Made by a program: the position numbers and the translations under genes. The notes beneath the pieces are model-generated. The model saw only the letters and a list, made by a program, of their open reading frames with translations, was not told where the DNA came from and made no database searches. DNA of 6,987 nt, from NCBI GenBank assembly GCA_964522305.1, contig CAZFVM010000075.1, positions 1 through 6,987 on the forward strand. The letters are read 5' to 3'. Below are positions 1 through 6,781 of the stretch, one piece after another. The stretch is from UBA1049 sp964522305. GTDB taxonomy: Bacteria; Bacillota; Clostridia; Oscillospirales; CAG-382. How positions within the stretch are numbered: the first letter of the stretch is position 1; each line of letters opens with the position of its first letter.

Positions 1-1105
1 TTTTTCTGATAACATCAATGTTTTGTATGGAGACAATGGTGTAGGGAAAACCAATGTTCTGGAAGCAATTTTTTTGTTTTCTGCCGGTAAGAGTTTTAGG
101 GGAAGCAAAAACAGGGATTTTATAAGATTTGATACGGATCAGGCGTTGTTGGAAATAGAGTTTGAAACAAACACTCATATTAAGAATACCCGGGATACCG
201 GGCAACCAATAGATATTACCCCCTCCCCCGGAGTAAAACAAACCTTGGCGATCAGGTTTGAAAAAGGACAAAATAAAAAAATATACAAAAACGGAACCCA
301 GGTTACCAAAGTATCGGAATATCTCGGTATTTTTAGAAGTGTTATTTTTACACCGGATCATCTTAATTTGGTAAAAGGGTCACCGGAAATAAGAAGAAGA
401 TTTTTGGACCTTGCAATATTCCAGTGTTTTCCCAGATATGTAGGGGTGTTGAGCCAATATAATCGCACGGTGAGCCAAAAAAATGCACTGCTTAAAACAA
501 AAACCGTATCAAAAGAACTGTTGGAAGTATATAACGAAAAAATAGCCACTTTAGGCGCTCATATTACCGTCTTTAGAAAGAAATACGTGAGTTTGCTCAT
601 GGGTGAAGCGGAATGTTTTATGAGGGAGATGACTAAGAACACCGAGGTTTTGGAGCTGGAATATATAGCTCAGGTGTCAACAGAGGAAGAAAACGACAAA
701 AAGTTAAGTGATGAGATTAAAGAAAGATATTTAGAACTGTTACAGTCAAAAAAAGAACAAGAAATACAAAGAGGAGTATCCCTTTACGGACCCCATAAAG
801 ATGATTTTGTTATAAACATCAATCAAAAGAACGCTAAAATATTTGCTTCTCAAGGACAACAACGCTCGGCGGTCTTAGCTTTGAAATTGGCGGAGGGAGA
901 GATATCCAAAAGAATAACCGGAGAGTATCCTGTGTTTTTGTTGGACGATATCCTCAGTGAGCTGGATACAAAAAGAAAAAACTTTGTACTGAAAAAAACT
1001 GCGGGGAAACAGGTTATTCTTACAGGTTGTGAAAAGGACTTTTTTGCCACTGTAAAAAGTGACAACAAGATATATATGGAGGATGGAAAATGTTTTTTCA
1101 CTTAG
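1..1105 (+). CDS. recF: DNA replication/repair protein RecF, 5' end cut by window edge
   Basis: RecF is a cytoplasmic SMC/ABC-type ATPase that binds ssDNA-dsDNA junctions and, with RecO and RecR, loads RecA at stalled forks and gaps. The frame is open to the left edge, and 367 codons plus the stop are visible. The first readable residues (FSDNINVLYGDNGVGKT) match the usual RecF N-terminus, so about 20 residues are missing. The TTG at 23-25 is an internal Leu, not a start. Walker A, GDNGVGKT, is at nt 29-52. The RRRFLD stretch typical of the family is near nt 391-408. The ABC signature SQGQQRS is at 848-868, and Walker B/D-loop FLLDDILSELD is near 935-967. All catalytic motifs are intact. A ~20-residue extra segment (nt ~170-240) is unusually GC-rich. 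The 3' end overlaps the next gene by 16 nt. Identification is secure; only the true start is unseen. Confidence 0.97.
   Translation, partial: FSDNINVLYGDNGVGKTNVLEAIFLFSAGKSFRGSKNRDFIRFDTDQALLEIEFETNTHIKNTRDTGQPIDITPSPGVKQTLAIRFEKGQNKKIYKNGTQVTKVSEYLGIFRSVIFTPDHLNLVKGSPEIRRRFLDLAIFQCFPRYVGVLSQYNRTVSQKNALLKTKTVSKELLEVYNEKIATLGAHITVFRKKYVSLLMGEAECFMREMTKNTEVLELEYIAQVSTEEENDKKLSDEIKERYLELLQSKKEQEIQRGVSLYGPHKDDFVININQKNAKIFASQGQQRSAVLALKLAEGEISKRITGEYPVFLLDDILSELDTKRKNFVLKKTAGKQVILTGCEKDFFATVKSDNKIYMEDGKCFFT
189..202. repeat. GC-rich short repeat/inverted repeat inside recF
   Basis: CCCGG and CCGGG (189-193 and 198-202) face each other across GATA. The same bases can be read as two near-identical direct copies, ATACCCGGG and ATACCGGG. 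A C-rich run follows at 219-229. The patch stands out from the AT-rich gene around it and lies in a RecF segment that has no counterpart in E. coli RecF by eye. It may be only a small tandem duplication. Confidence 0.5.
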
Positions 1106-1368
1106 GAAAAAACGAAAGTGTTTTGAGTAGAGATATAGTAGGCATTTTTGATATAGAGAACACCACAGTTTCCGGGGATACAAAAAACTTTTTGTCTAAC
1201 CTTCAGGATAACAAAAGAGTGGTTAATTTGTGTGATGACCTGCCAAAGAGTTTTGTTTTGACCGAGAACAGTCTATGTGAAACTCTGTATATTACCCAAA
1301 ATTCAGCAAAATCATTGAAAAAAAGAGCAGAAAAGGATAGTATTTTAATTTATGACAAACGAGATTAA
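1090..1368 (+). CDS. remB: DUF370 family small regulator, RemB/YaaB-like
   Basis: This 92-residue protein belongs to the small DUF370 (RemA-like) family. It resembles B. subtilis YaaB/RemB, which sits in the same place between recF and gyrB and is implicated in activating extracellular-matrix (biofilm) genes. Family landmarks are the start FFHLG, the block DIVGIFDIENTTVS (residues 15-28), VVNL...DLPKSFVL (44-58), TLYITQNSAKSLKKRAE (65-81) and a short charged tail. There is no signal peptide or membrane segment. RemA-type relatives bind DNA as oligomers; DNA binding here is inferred from the family. The ATG start is supported by GGAGG at 1078-1082, 7 nt upstream. The gene overlaps recF by 16 nt and gyrB by 17 nt, each time in a different frame, so translation is probably coupled. 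Family placement is firm; a biofilm role in this organism is not shown. Confidence 0.88.
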   Translation: MFFHLGKNESVLSRDIVGIFDIENTTVSGDTKNFLSNLQDNKRVVNLCDDLPKSFVLTENSLCETLYITQNSAKSLKKRAEKDSILIYDKRD

Positions 1369-3265
1369 ACAAAATTATGGAGATAGCGAAATACAAGTCC
1401 TGGAAGGATTGGAAGCCGTCCGAAAAAGACCGGGAATGTATGTGGGTACAACCTCTGCCAAGGGGTTGCATCACCTCATACACGAAATAGTAGACAACTC
1501 CATCGATGAAGCTTTGGCCGGATATTGCGATAAGATTACGGTAAGTATCAACCCGGATAAAAGTATAACCGTTGAAGATAACGGCAGAGGTATCCCTTCG
1601 GGTACCCATCCCAAACTAAATCTTCCCACTTTACAGGTTATTTTCACTGTTTTGCATGCGGGGGGAAAATTTGGCGGAGGAGGATATAAAATCGCCGGCG
1701 GATTGCACGGTGTGGGAGCGGCGGTTGTTAACGCTTTGTCAAGACGGATGGAGGTTACCAATCGTCGGGACGGTAAGGAATACTCCATAGTTTTTGAATA
1801 TGGTAAAGTAAAAGAGCCTTTTAGAGAAGTAGGAGACACAAAAGAAAAGGGGCTTACCGTAAAATTTTATCCCGATGACGAGATTTTTGAAACGGTGGAG
1901 TTCGAAAAAGAAATGGTTGCTTCCAGGTTGAGGGAACAAGCTTTTCTCAACGCCGGGGTCTGTGTTTCCCTTATAGATAAGCGGGAAACGGAGGCTGAAG
2001 AGTCTATCTTTTGCTATGAGGGCGGGATAAAGAGTTTTGTAGAATACATTAACAACAAAAAAAGAGCCCAGGTACTCCATGAAGATGTAATATATGTATC
2101 CGGTACCAAGGACACATCCATAGCAGAAGTGGCTATTCAATACAACGATACTTATAACGAGACAATCCTGTCCTTTGCCAACAATATGAACACTATCGAT
2201 GGCGGTACCCACGAAACCGGGTTTAAATCCGCTATCACAAAAGTGTTTAACGATTATGGTAAAAAGTACGGCATCCTAAAGAATGAAGAAAGACTTACCG
2301 GGGACGATGTTCGGGAAGGAATAACCGCTATAATCAGTGTAAAGCTGGAAGACGCCCAGTTCGAATCCCAAACAAAAGCAAAGCTTGGTAACAGTGAAAT
2401 TCGGACTTTGGTAGAGGTGATGCTCAACGAAAAACTCGCTATATATTTAGAGGAAAACCCGGCATCTGCCAAGGTAATAATAGAAAAAGCCATCCAGGCA
2501 TCCCGTGCTCGGGAAGCGGCAAAAAAAGCCAGGGAATTAACCCGCCGAAAAGGACTGTTGGAGAGCTCTTCCCTGCCCAGCAAATTGGCAGACTGTAACG
2601 AAAGACGGATGGAATATACCGAGCTTTATCTGGTGGAAGGAGACTCTGCCGGAGGTACCGCAAAAGATGGCAGAGACAGTCAATTCCAAGCGATTTTGCC
2701 CTTGAGAGGCAAGATATTAAACGTGGAGAAAAGTCGGCTGGACAGAATATATGCCTCCACCCAGATAACTCCTATAATATTGGCATTGGGCACGGGAATT
2801 GGACCGGAATTCGACATAACAAAACTAAGATATGGAAAAGTTATTATTATGGCGGATGCAGACGTTGACGGCGCCCATATAATGACCCTATTATTAACCT
2901 TTTTCTTTAGACATATGAAACCCTTAATAGAAAACGGACATGTCTATGTGGCAACTCCGCCTTTGTATAAAGTTTCCAGGGGAAAACAAGAAAGATATGC
3001 TTTTACCGAAGAGGAAATGGACTTTTATATGGATGAGCTTGGGTCTAACTCCACCGCCGAGCGGTATAAAGGGTTGGGGCAGATGAACAAGGATGAGTTG
3101 TGGGAAACTACCATGGACCCCGCGACTCGGATATTAAAGAAGATTTCCATAGAGGATGTCTATGAAGCAGATGCGTTGTTCTCGGTGTTGATGGGGGATA
3201 AGGTAGAACCCAGACGAGAGTTTATCGAAGAAAACGCAAAATATGCCACAAACCTGGATATATAG
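1352..3265 (+). CDS. gyrB: DNA gyrase subunit B
   Basis: GyrB is the ATPase subunit of type IIA topoisomerase (A2B2), which introduces negative supercoils. The protein is 637 residues, normal for the short Gram-positive form without the large E. coli TOPRIM insert. The GHKL ATPase domain shows HEIVDN with catalytic base Glu45 and Mg ligand Asn49, DNGRGIP at 76-82, and the glycine-rich ATP lid GGKFGGGGYKIAGGLHGVG at 104-122. The transducer domain follows. The TOPRIM metal site is EGDSAGG (Glu429, Asp431) plus DADVDG (Asp502, Asp504, Asp506). The C-terminal part has ERYKGLGQMN and ends with RREFIEENA...NLDI. All catalytic residues are present. The frame has a TAA at 1346-1348, so ATG 1352 is the first usable start. 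Its best Shine-Dalgarno (AAAGGA, 1332-1337) is about 14 nt away, longer than ideal, which fits coupling to the upstream gene. The adjacent gyrA supports GyrB over ParE. Confidence 0.98.
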   Translation: MTNEIKQNYGDSEIQVLEGLEAVRKRPGMYVGTTSAKGLHHLIHEIVDNSIDEALAGYCDKITVSINPDKSITVEDNGRGIPSGTHPKLNLPTLQVIFTVLHAGGKFGGGGYKIAGGLHGVGAAVVNALSRRMEVTNRRDGKEYSIVFEYGKVKEPFREVGDTKEKGLTVKFYPDDEIFETVEFEKEMVASRLREQAFLNAGVCVSLIDKRETEAEESIFCYEGGIKSFVEYINNKKRAQVLHEDVIYVSGTKDTSIAEVAIQYNDTYNETILSFANNMNTIDGGTHETGFKSAITKVFNDYGKKYGILKNEERLTGDDVREGITAIISVKLEDAQFESQTKAKLGNSEIRTLVEVMLNEKLAIYLEENPASAKVIIEKAIQASRAREAAKKARELTRRKGLLESSSLPSKLADCNERRMEYTELYLVEGDSAGGTAKDGRDSQFQAILPLRGKILNVEKSRLDRIYASTQITPIILALGTGIGPEFDITKLRYGKVIIMADADVDGAHIMTLLLTFFFRHMKPLIENGHVYVATPPLYKVSRGKQERYAFTEEEMDFYMDELGSNSTAERYKGLGQMNKDELWETTMDPATRILKKISIEDVYEADALFSVLMGDKVEPRREFIEENAKYATNLDI

Positions 3266-3266
3266 G

Positions 3267-3273
3267 AAGGAGG
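3267..3273 (+). promoter_or_regulatory. Strong ribosome binding site of gyrA
   Basis: AAGGAGG is followed by 7 nt and then the ATG of gyrA. It begins 2 nt after the gyrB stop (TAG, 3263-3265). It is the best Shine-Dalgarno in the window, in contrast to the poorly spaced one before gyrB. Confidence 0.9.
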
Positions 3274-3280
3274 GGAAATA

Positions 3281-5860
3281 ATGGCTACCAAAAAAGACCA
3301 AGGATATGATTATAGCTCCCATGAAGAGCAAACCATACGAAATGTAGGAATAGAAAAAGAAATAAAGTCCGCATATATAGAATACGCAATGTCGGTTATA
3401 GTAGGACGAGCGCTGCCGGATGTTCGGGACGGACTAAAGCCGGTACATCGGCGGATACTCTATGCCATGTATGAAGACAGGTTTACCCATGACAGACCCT
3501 TTAGAAAATCTGTTAATACGGTTGGTAATGTCTTGGGTAGATATCATCCCCACGGAGACGCAGCAGTATACGAGACTATGGTCCGTATGGCTCAGCCCTT
3601 TTCTCTTAGATATCCCTTGGTGGAAGGGTATGGTAACTTCGGAAACATAGACGGGGACGGCGCCGCTGCTTACCGTTATACTTCGGCGAGAATGGCAAGG
3701 ATTTCTGCGGATATGCTGGAGGATATCGAAAAAAACGTGGTAACCTTTGTATCTAACTTCGATAATTCCAGGGAAGAACCCTCTGTTTTGCCTGCCAGGT
3801 TCCCCAATCTGTTGGTGAACGGCTCTATCGGAATAGCCGTGGGAATGGCGACAAATATCCCACCCCACAACCTAAACGAAGTCATTGATGCCACTATTTT
3901 TGCCATGGATAACCCCGATTGTTCCATAATGGACTTGATAGAGTTTGTTAAAGGACCGGATTTTCCTACCTATGGAACCATCTATGGCACCGGCGGGATT
4001 TATGAAGCTTACTTGACCGGACGAGGCAGAGTCAGGGTTAGGGCAAAAGCCCACTTTGAAGAAAAACAGGGTAGAACCAGCATAATAATTACAGAACTTC
4101 CCTATCAGGTTAACCGTTCGACCCTTCTTGATAATATGGTCAATCTTATAAGAAACAAGCGCATAGAAGGCATCAGCGATATCAGAAACGAATCCGGGCG
4201 CAAAGGTATGAGGATTGTAGTGGAGGTAAAGCGAGACGCAAACCCCCAGGTTGTACTAAACCTCTTGTACAAATACAGTCAGCTCCAGGACACTTTTGCC
4301 ATAAATATGTTGGCATTGGTTAATAACCAGCCAAAAACATTAAACTTAAAAGAAGTTATTGTCCATTACATAAATCACCAAGAGGATGTAATAACCCGGC
4401 GGACCAAGTTTGAGCTGGAAAAAGCCGAGCGAGAGGCTCATATATACGAAGGATTAAAAATAGCCATCGATAATATCGATGAGGTTATTAATGTCATCCG
4501 AAACAGCGCAAATGTCTCGGAAGCGAGGGAAAACCTTAAAGTAAAATTTAATCTGACAGACCTTCAGTCCCAAGCCATTGTTGAAATGACCTTGGGCAGA
4601 TTGTCCGGACTGGAAAGAAAAAAGATAGAAGAAAGACTTGAGACTTTATACGCGTTGATAACCGAGCTAAAAGGCATCTTAAGCGACAGGCAAAAAATCC
4701 TGGATATAATAAAGACCGACCTTTTAGAGATTAAGAAAAAACATGGAGACGAGCGCAGGACAGATATTCAAGAAGCCGAGGACGAAATTCTATTGGAAGA
4801 CTTGATAGAGCGGGAAAATTGTGTTGTCACGGTTACCCATGCGGGATATATAAAGAGACTGCCCGCCGAAACCTATCAAGCCCAAAGAAGGGGCGGAAAG
4901 GGTATAACCGCCATGTCCACCCGGGACGAAGACTTTGTAGAAGATGTGATTGTTTCCCACAGCCATGATTTTGTACTGCTGTTTTCCAACAAGGGCAGGA
5001 TGTATATAAAGAAATGCTATGAAATCCCCTCCAGCGGAAGGACGGCGAAGGGAACTAACTTGGTTAATGTGCTTTCCTTGGACGAAGAGGAAAAAATAAC
5101 CGCAATTATTCCTGTGTTGGAGTTTACCGAAGACGAAAACCTGGTATTGATGACAAAACAAGGGGTTATAAAACGAGTATCCCTGATGTCCTATCAGACA
5201 AGGCGCTCCACCGGGTTTCATGCCATTAACTTAGACGAGGGGGACGAACTCCTCTATGTTATGAAGACCACGGGACATGACCATATTATAGCCGCAAGTC
5301 GCAATGGACAATCTATACGGTTTGATGAGGACGATGTCCGTATAATGGGACGACAGGCCCGAGGAGTCAGGGGTATGCGCCTTGACAAGGACGACTATAT
5401 AGTAGGAGCCGCAGTTATTCCCAAGGACTATGAAGAAGATCAGGCAAAAGTGCTTACCATAACCGAGAGCGGATATGGTAAGAGAAGCGAGATAGAGGAG
5501 TTTTCCCTTCAAAAAAGAGGAGGAAAAGGAATTATTTGTCATCGCACCAACGAAAAGACCGGAGCTCTTGCGGGAATCTCCATAGTTGCTCCCACAGATG
5601 ATATAATGTTGATTACCGACCAGGGTATTATAATTAGGACAAAGGTAGATGAAATACCTGTTTATGGCAGGGCTACCGCCGGAGTTATTATGATGCGAGT
5701 TTCGGAAGAAGCCTCGATTGTAGGGTTTGCCAAGGTTTCGGAGGAAGAAGAGGAAGAGACGGAGAACAACGAGACAGAAAGCAAAGGGACTCAAAACCAT
5801 GAGTCGGAACAACCCGAAGAAGGACAAATCGAAGAAGCAGAAGAACAGCCCGTAACTTAA
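3281..5860 (+). CDS. gyrA: DNA gyrase subunit A
   Basis: GyrA is the DNA cleavage-religation and wrapping subunit of gyrase (859 residues; B. subtilis 821, E. coli 875). In the winged-helix/tower part, Arg132-Tyr133 is the catalytic pair (E. coli Arg121-Tyr122), and Ile185 in GSIGIAVGMATNIPPHNL is the DNA-wedging isoleucine (E. coli Ile174). A coiled-coil region lies around residues 380-480. The C-terminal beta-pinwheel carries a perfect GyrA box, QRRGGKG, at 535-541, which marks gyrase and not topoisomerase IV, plus a second related motif QKRGGKG at 744-750. The quinolone-determining region reads HPHGDAAVYET (residues 89-99), so Ala94 replaces the usual Ser83 (E. coli numbering) and Glu98 stands at position 87. 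The last ~40 residues (from about 819) form a very acidic, Glu-rich, probably disordered tail. The start is fixed by AAGGAGG 7 nt upstream. The gene follows gyrB by 15 nt in one operon. Confidence 0.98.
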   Translation: MATKKDQGYDYSSHEEQTIRNVGIEKEIKSAYIEYAMSVIVGRALPDVRDGLKPVHRRILYAMYEDRFTHDRPFRKSVNTVGNVLGRYHPHGDAAVYETMVRMAQPFSLRYPLVEGYGNFGNIDGDGAAAYRYTSARMARISADMLEDIEKNVVTFVSNFDNSREEPSVLPARFPNLLVNGSIGIAVGMATNIPPHNLNEVIDATIFAMDNPDCSIMDLIEFVKGPDFPTYGTIYGTGGIYEAYLTGRGRVRVRAKAHFEEKQGRTSIIITELPYQVNRSTLLDNMVNLIRNKRIEGISDIRNESGRKGMRIVVEVKRDANPQVVLNLLYKYSQLQDTFAINMLALVNNQPKTLNLKEVIVHYINHQEDVITRRTKFELEKAEREAHIYEGLKIAIDNIDEVINVIRNSANVSEARENLKVKFNLTDLQSQAIVEMTLGRLSGLERKKIEERLETLYALITELKGILSDRQKILDIIKTDLLEIKKKHGDERRTDIQEAEDEILLEDLIERENCVVTVTHAGYIKRLPAETYQAQRRGGKGITAMSTRDEDFVEDVIVSHSHDFVLLFSNKGRMYIKKCYEIPSSGRTAKGTNLVNVLSLDEEEKITAIIPVLEFTEDENLVLMTKQGVIKRVSLMSYQTRRSTGFHAINLDEGDELLYVMKTTGHDHIIAASRNGQSIRFDEDDVRIMGRQARGVRGMRLDKDDYIVGAAVIPKDYEEDQAKVLTITESGYGKRSEIEEFSLQKRGGKGIICHRTNEKTGALAGISIVAPTDDIMLITDQGIIIRTKVDEIPVYGRATAGVIMMRVSEEASIVGFAKVSEEEEEETENNETESKGTQNHESEQPEEGQIEEAEEQPVT

Positions 5861-5914
5861 AGAAGAGTAAGTACAATTCACAAAAGCGTAAAGCGGAAAG
5901 GGATTTTTGATAAG
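5861..5914 (+). other. Short gap between gyrA and the PPTase gene
   Basis: I see no hairpin with a U-run here and no convincing -35/-10 pair. Transcription from gyrA can therefore continue into the next gene. GGAAAGGG (5894-5901) near the right end is the likely ribosome binding site of that gene. Confidence 0.55.
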
Positions 5915-6454
5915 ATGGCTATTAAAACCTTTGTTCTCGAGTACATCAAGGATAAAGAGAAGAGGCATGCTGCCATAGAACAAGCGGTAAAAAACCACCT
6001 GGAAGACCAGGATGCCGAGGTTTTGTATAACGAAAAAGGGAAACCATATATAAAGGGCGCCCAAAAAGACCAGTTTATTTCGGTTACCACCACCGGCTCG
6101 GTGTTGATATGTGTTTTGTCTGACAAGCCTGTGGGAGTGGACGGAGAGCACTTGGTGCGGTTTGGTCCGACCAACAAAACCGATTACATCGCCATAGCAG
6201 AAAGGTTTTTTACCGAAGAAGAGGCGGAATATGTCCGAGAGGGCAACGGAGATCCCCTGCGCTTTGTAAGGGTGTGGGTAAGGAAGGAAGCCTATGTGAA
6301 GTTAACCGGGAAAGGGGTGTCGGATTTCTTGAATTTCTCGGTATCCGACGGCGAAAAATTACTTACCCGGATAAACGGAATACCCATAAAGAAGTTTACC
6401 ATCAGTTTCCCCGGGAGCAGCGAATATCTCTTTGCCATCGCCGGGGTGGAGTAG
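5915..6454 (+). CDS. 4'-phosphopantetheinyl transferase, short Sfp-type
   Basis: The enzyme class moves the 4'-phosphopantetheine arm of coenzyme A onto a conserved serine of acyl/peptidyl carrier proteins in the cytoplasm. The protein has 179 residues, between AcpS (~120) and Sfp (~224). Core motifs are GKPYI at 42-46, GVDGE at 74-78 (Asp76 and Glu78 match the Sfp Mg ligands Asp107 and Glu109), FFTEEEAEYV at 98-107, and WVRKEAYVKLTGKG at 121-134 (Glu125 and Lys129 match Sfp Glu151 and Lys155). The segment that is usually N-x-SHS-G reads SVTTTG (56-61), so the CoA-contacting His is Thr. The catalytic acidic residues are intact, so activity is likely. ATG 5915 is preceded by GGAAAGGG about 13 nt upstream, a slightly long spacing. 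No carrier-protein, NRPS or PKS gene is nearby, so the substrate is unknown. It lies 54 nt after gyrA and probably shares its transcript. Confidence 0.88.
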   Translation: MAIKTFVLEYIKDKEKRHAAIEQAVKNHLEDQDAEVLYNEKGKPYIKGAQKDQFISVTTTGSVLICVLSDKPVGVDGEHLVRFGPTNKTDYIAIAERFFTEEEAEYVREGNGDPLRFVRVWVRKEAYVKLTGKGVSDFLNFSVSDGEKLLTRINGIPIKKFTISFPGSSEYLFAIAGVE

Positions 6455-6465
6455 GTAATTCTTGA

Positions 6466-6519
6466 CAGAGGATTTATTGAGAAAGCTATTTTTTAAAAAC
6501 ATCTCTTGTGCAGAGGATT
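6466..6519. repeat. Imperfect direct repeat pair (CAGAGGATT core)
   Basis: CAGAGGATT occurs at 6466-6474 and again at 6511-6519, 45 nt apart. The similarity extends leftwards (TCTTG, then a 1-nt indel) and rightwards (TAT / AAT), for about 18 nt in all. It may be a local duplication or paired protein sites; nothing in the sequence decides between these. Confidence 0.4.
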
Positions 6520-6590
6520 AATCCGGCAGATTTTGACCAAGCAGGTTTCAATCAAAAGGCTTAACCAATAAATACAGTTATATCAAAAAC

Positions 6591-6606
6591 GAATCATAGA
6601 ATCATA
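6591..6606. repeat. Perfect tandem 8-nt duplication
   Basis: GAATCATA is repeated twice head to tail. It lies just upstream of the terminator hairpin, in non-coding DNA. It is too short to assign a role. Confidence 0.5.
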
Positions 6607-6624
6607 AAGCATAAGCTTCGGCTA

Positions 6625-6677
6625 TAAAAAACACGTTGCAAATTGACTAAATAAGTCTGTTTTTAGCGTGTTTTTTG
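6625..6677. terminator. Long near-symmetrical hairpin, probable bidirectional terminator
   Basis: The two arms pair in register with no bulges. AAAAAACACG (6626-6635) pairs perfectly with CGTGTTTTTT (6667-6676). The stem continues inward to GACT/AGTC (6645-6648 with 6654-6657) around the loop AAATA. Over 24 positions there are only two mismatches (6639/6663 and 6644/6658) and a few G-T pairs. The outer A6 and T6 tracts give a U-run on either strand, so it can end the gyrA-PPTase transcript and would also work from the other side. The stem is AT-rich, so its strength is uncertain. Confidence 0.75.
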
Positions 6678-6743
6678 CACAACACCCTTCTTAAAATACT
6701 GTCTTTGTATCAGAATTTTTAACAAAAAAGGTTTTTGGATAAG

Positions 6744-6771
6744 TTGACAAAGATTGCAGTGTTGGTATATT
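6744..6771 (+). promoter_or_regulatory. Sigma-A-type promoter for ribF
   Basis: There is a consensus -35 TTGACA (6744-6749), a 16-nt spacer and -10 TATATT (6766-6771). A TGG directly before the -10 (6763-6765) makes it an extended -10. An overlapping alternative -10, TATTAT (6768-6773), gives an 18-nt spacer. The expected start near 6778 leaves a leader of about 39 nt. Its position right after a terminator supports a real, separate ribF promoter. Confidence 0.75.
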
Positions 6772-6781
6772 ATAAAACCGA

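Noticed and set aside
1258..1293. Possible internal gyrB promoter: TTGACC (1258-1263) with TATATT (1288-1293)
   Set aside because: The spacer would be 24 nt, well outside the 16-18 nt used by sigma-A, and no good -10 lies at the right distance.
5231..6151. 306-residue minus-strand open frame opposite gyrA and the PPTase gene
   Set aside because: It lies antisense to two well-identified genes, has a Phe/Leu/Tyr-rich composition typical of reverse-complemented coding DNA, and shows no domain.
6462..6492. Promoter from TTGACA after the PPTase stop
   Set aside because: The hexamer is perfect, but at 17 nt the -10 would be GCTATT, and the better TATTTT needs a 19-nt spacer. It is too weak to list as a promoter.
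6481..6566. Short frame with GTG at 6508, ending at TAA 6564-6566, giving a protein-like 18-residue peptide
   Set aside because: It has no ribosome binding site, no ATG and no recognisable homology, and it lies among repeats in a gap. It could be gene decay, but nothing supports calling a pseudogene.
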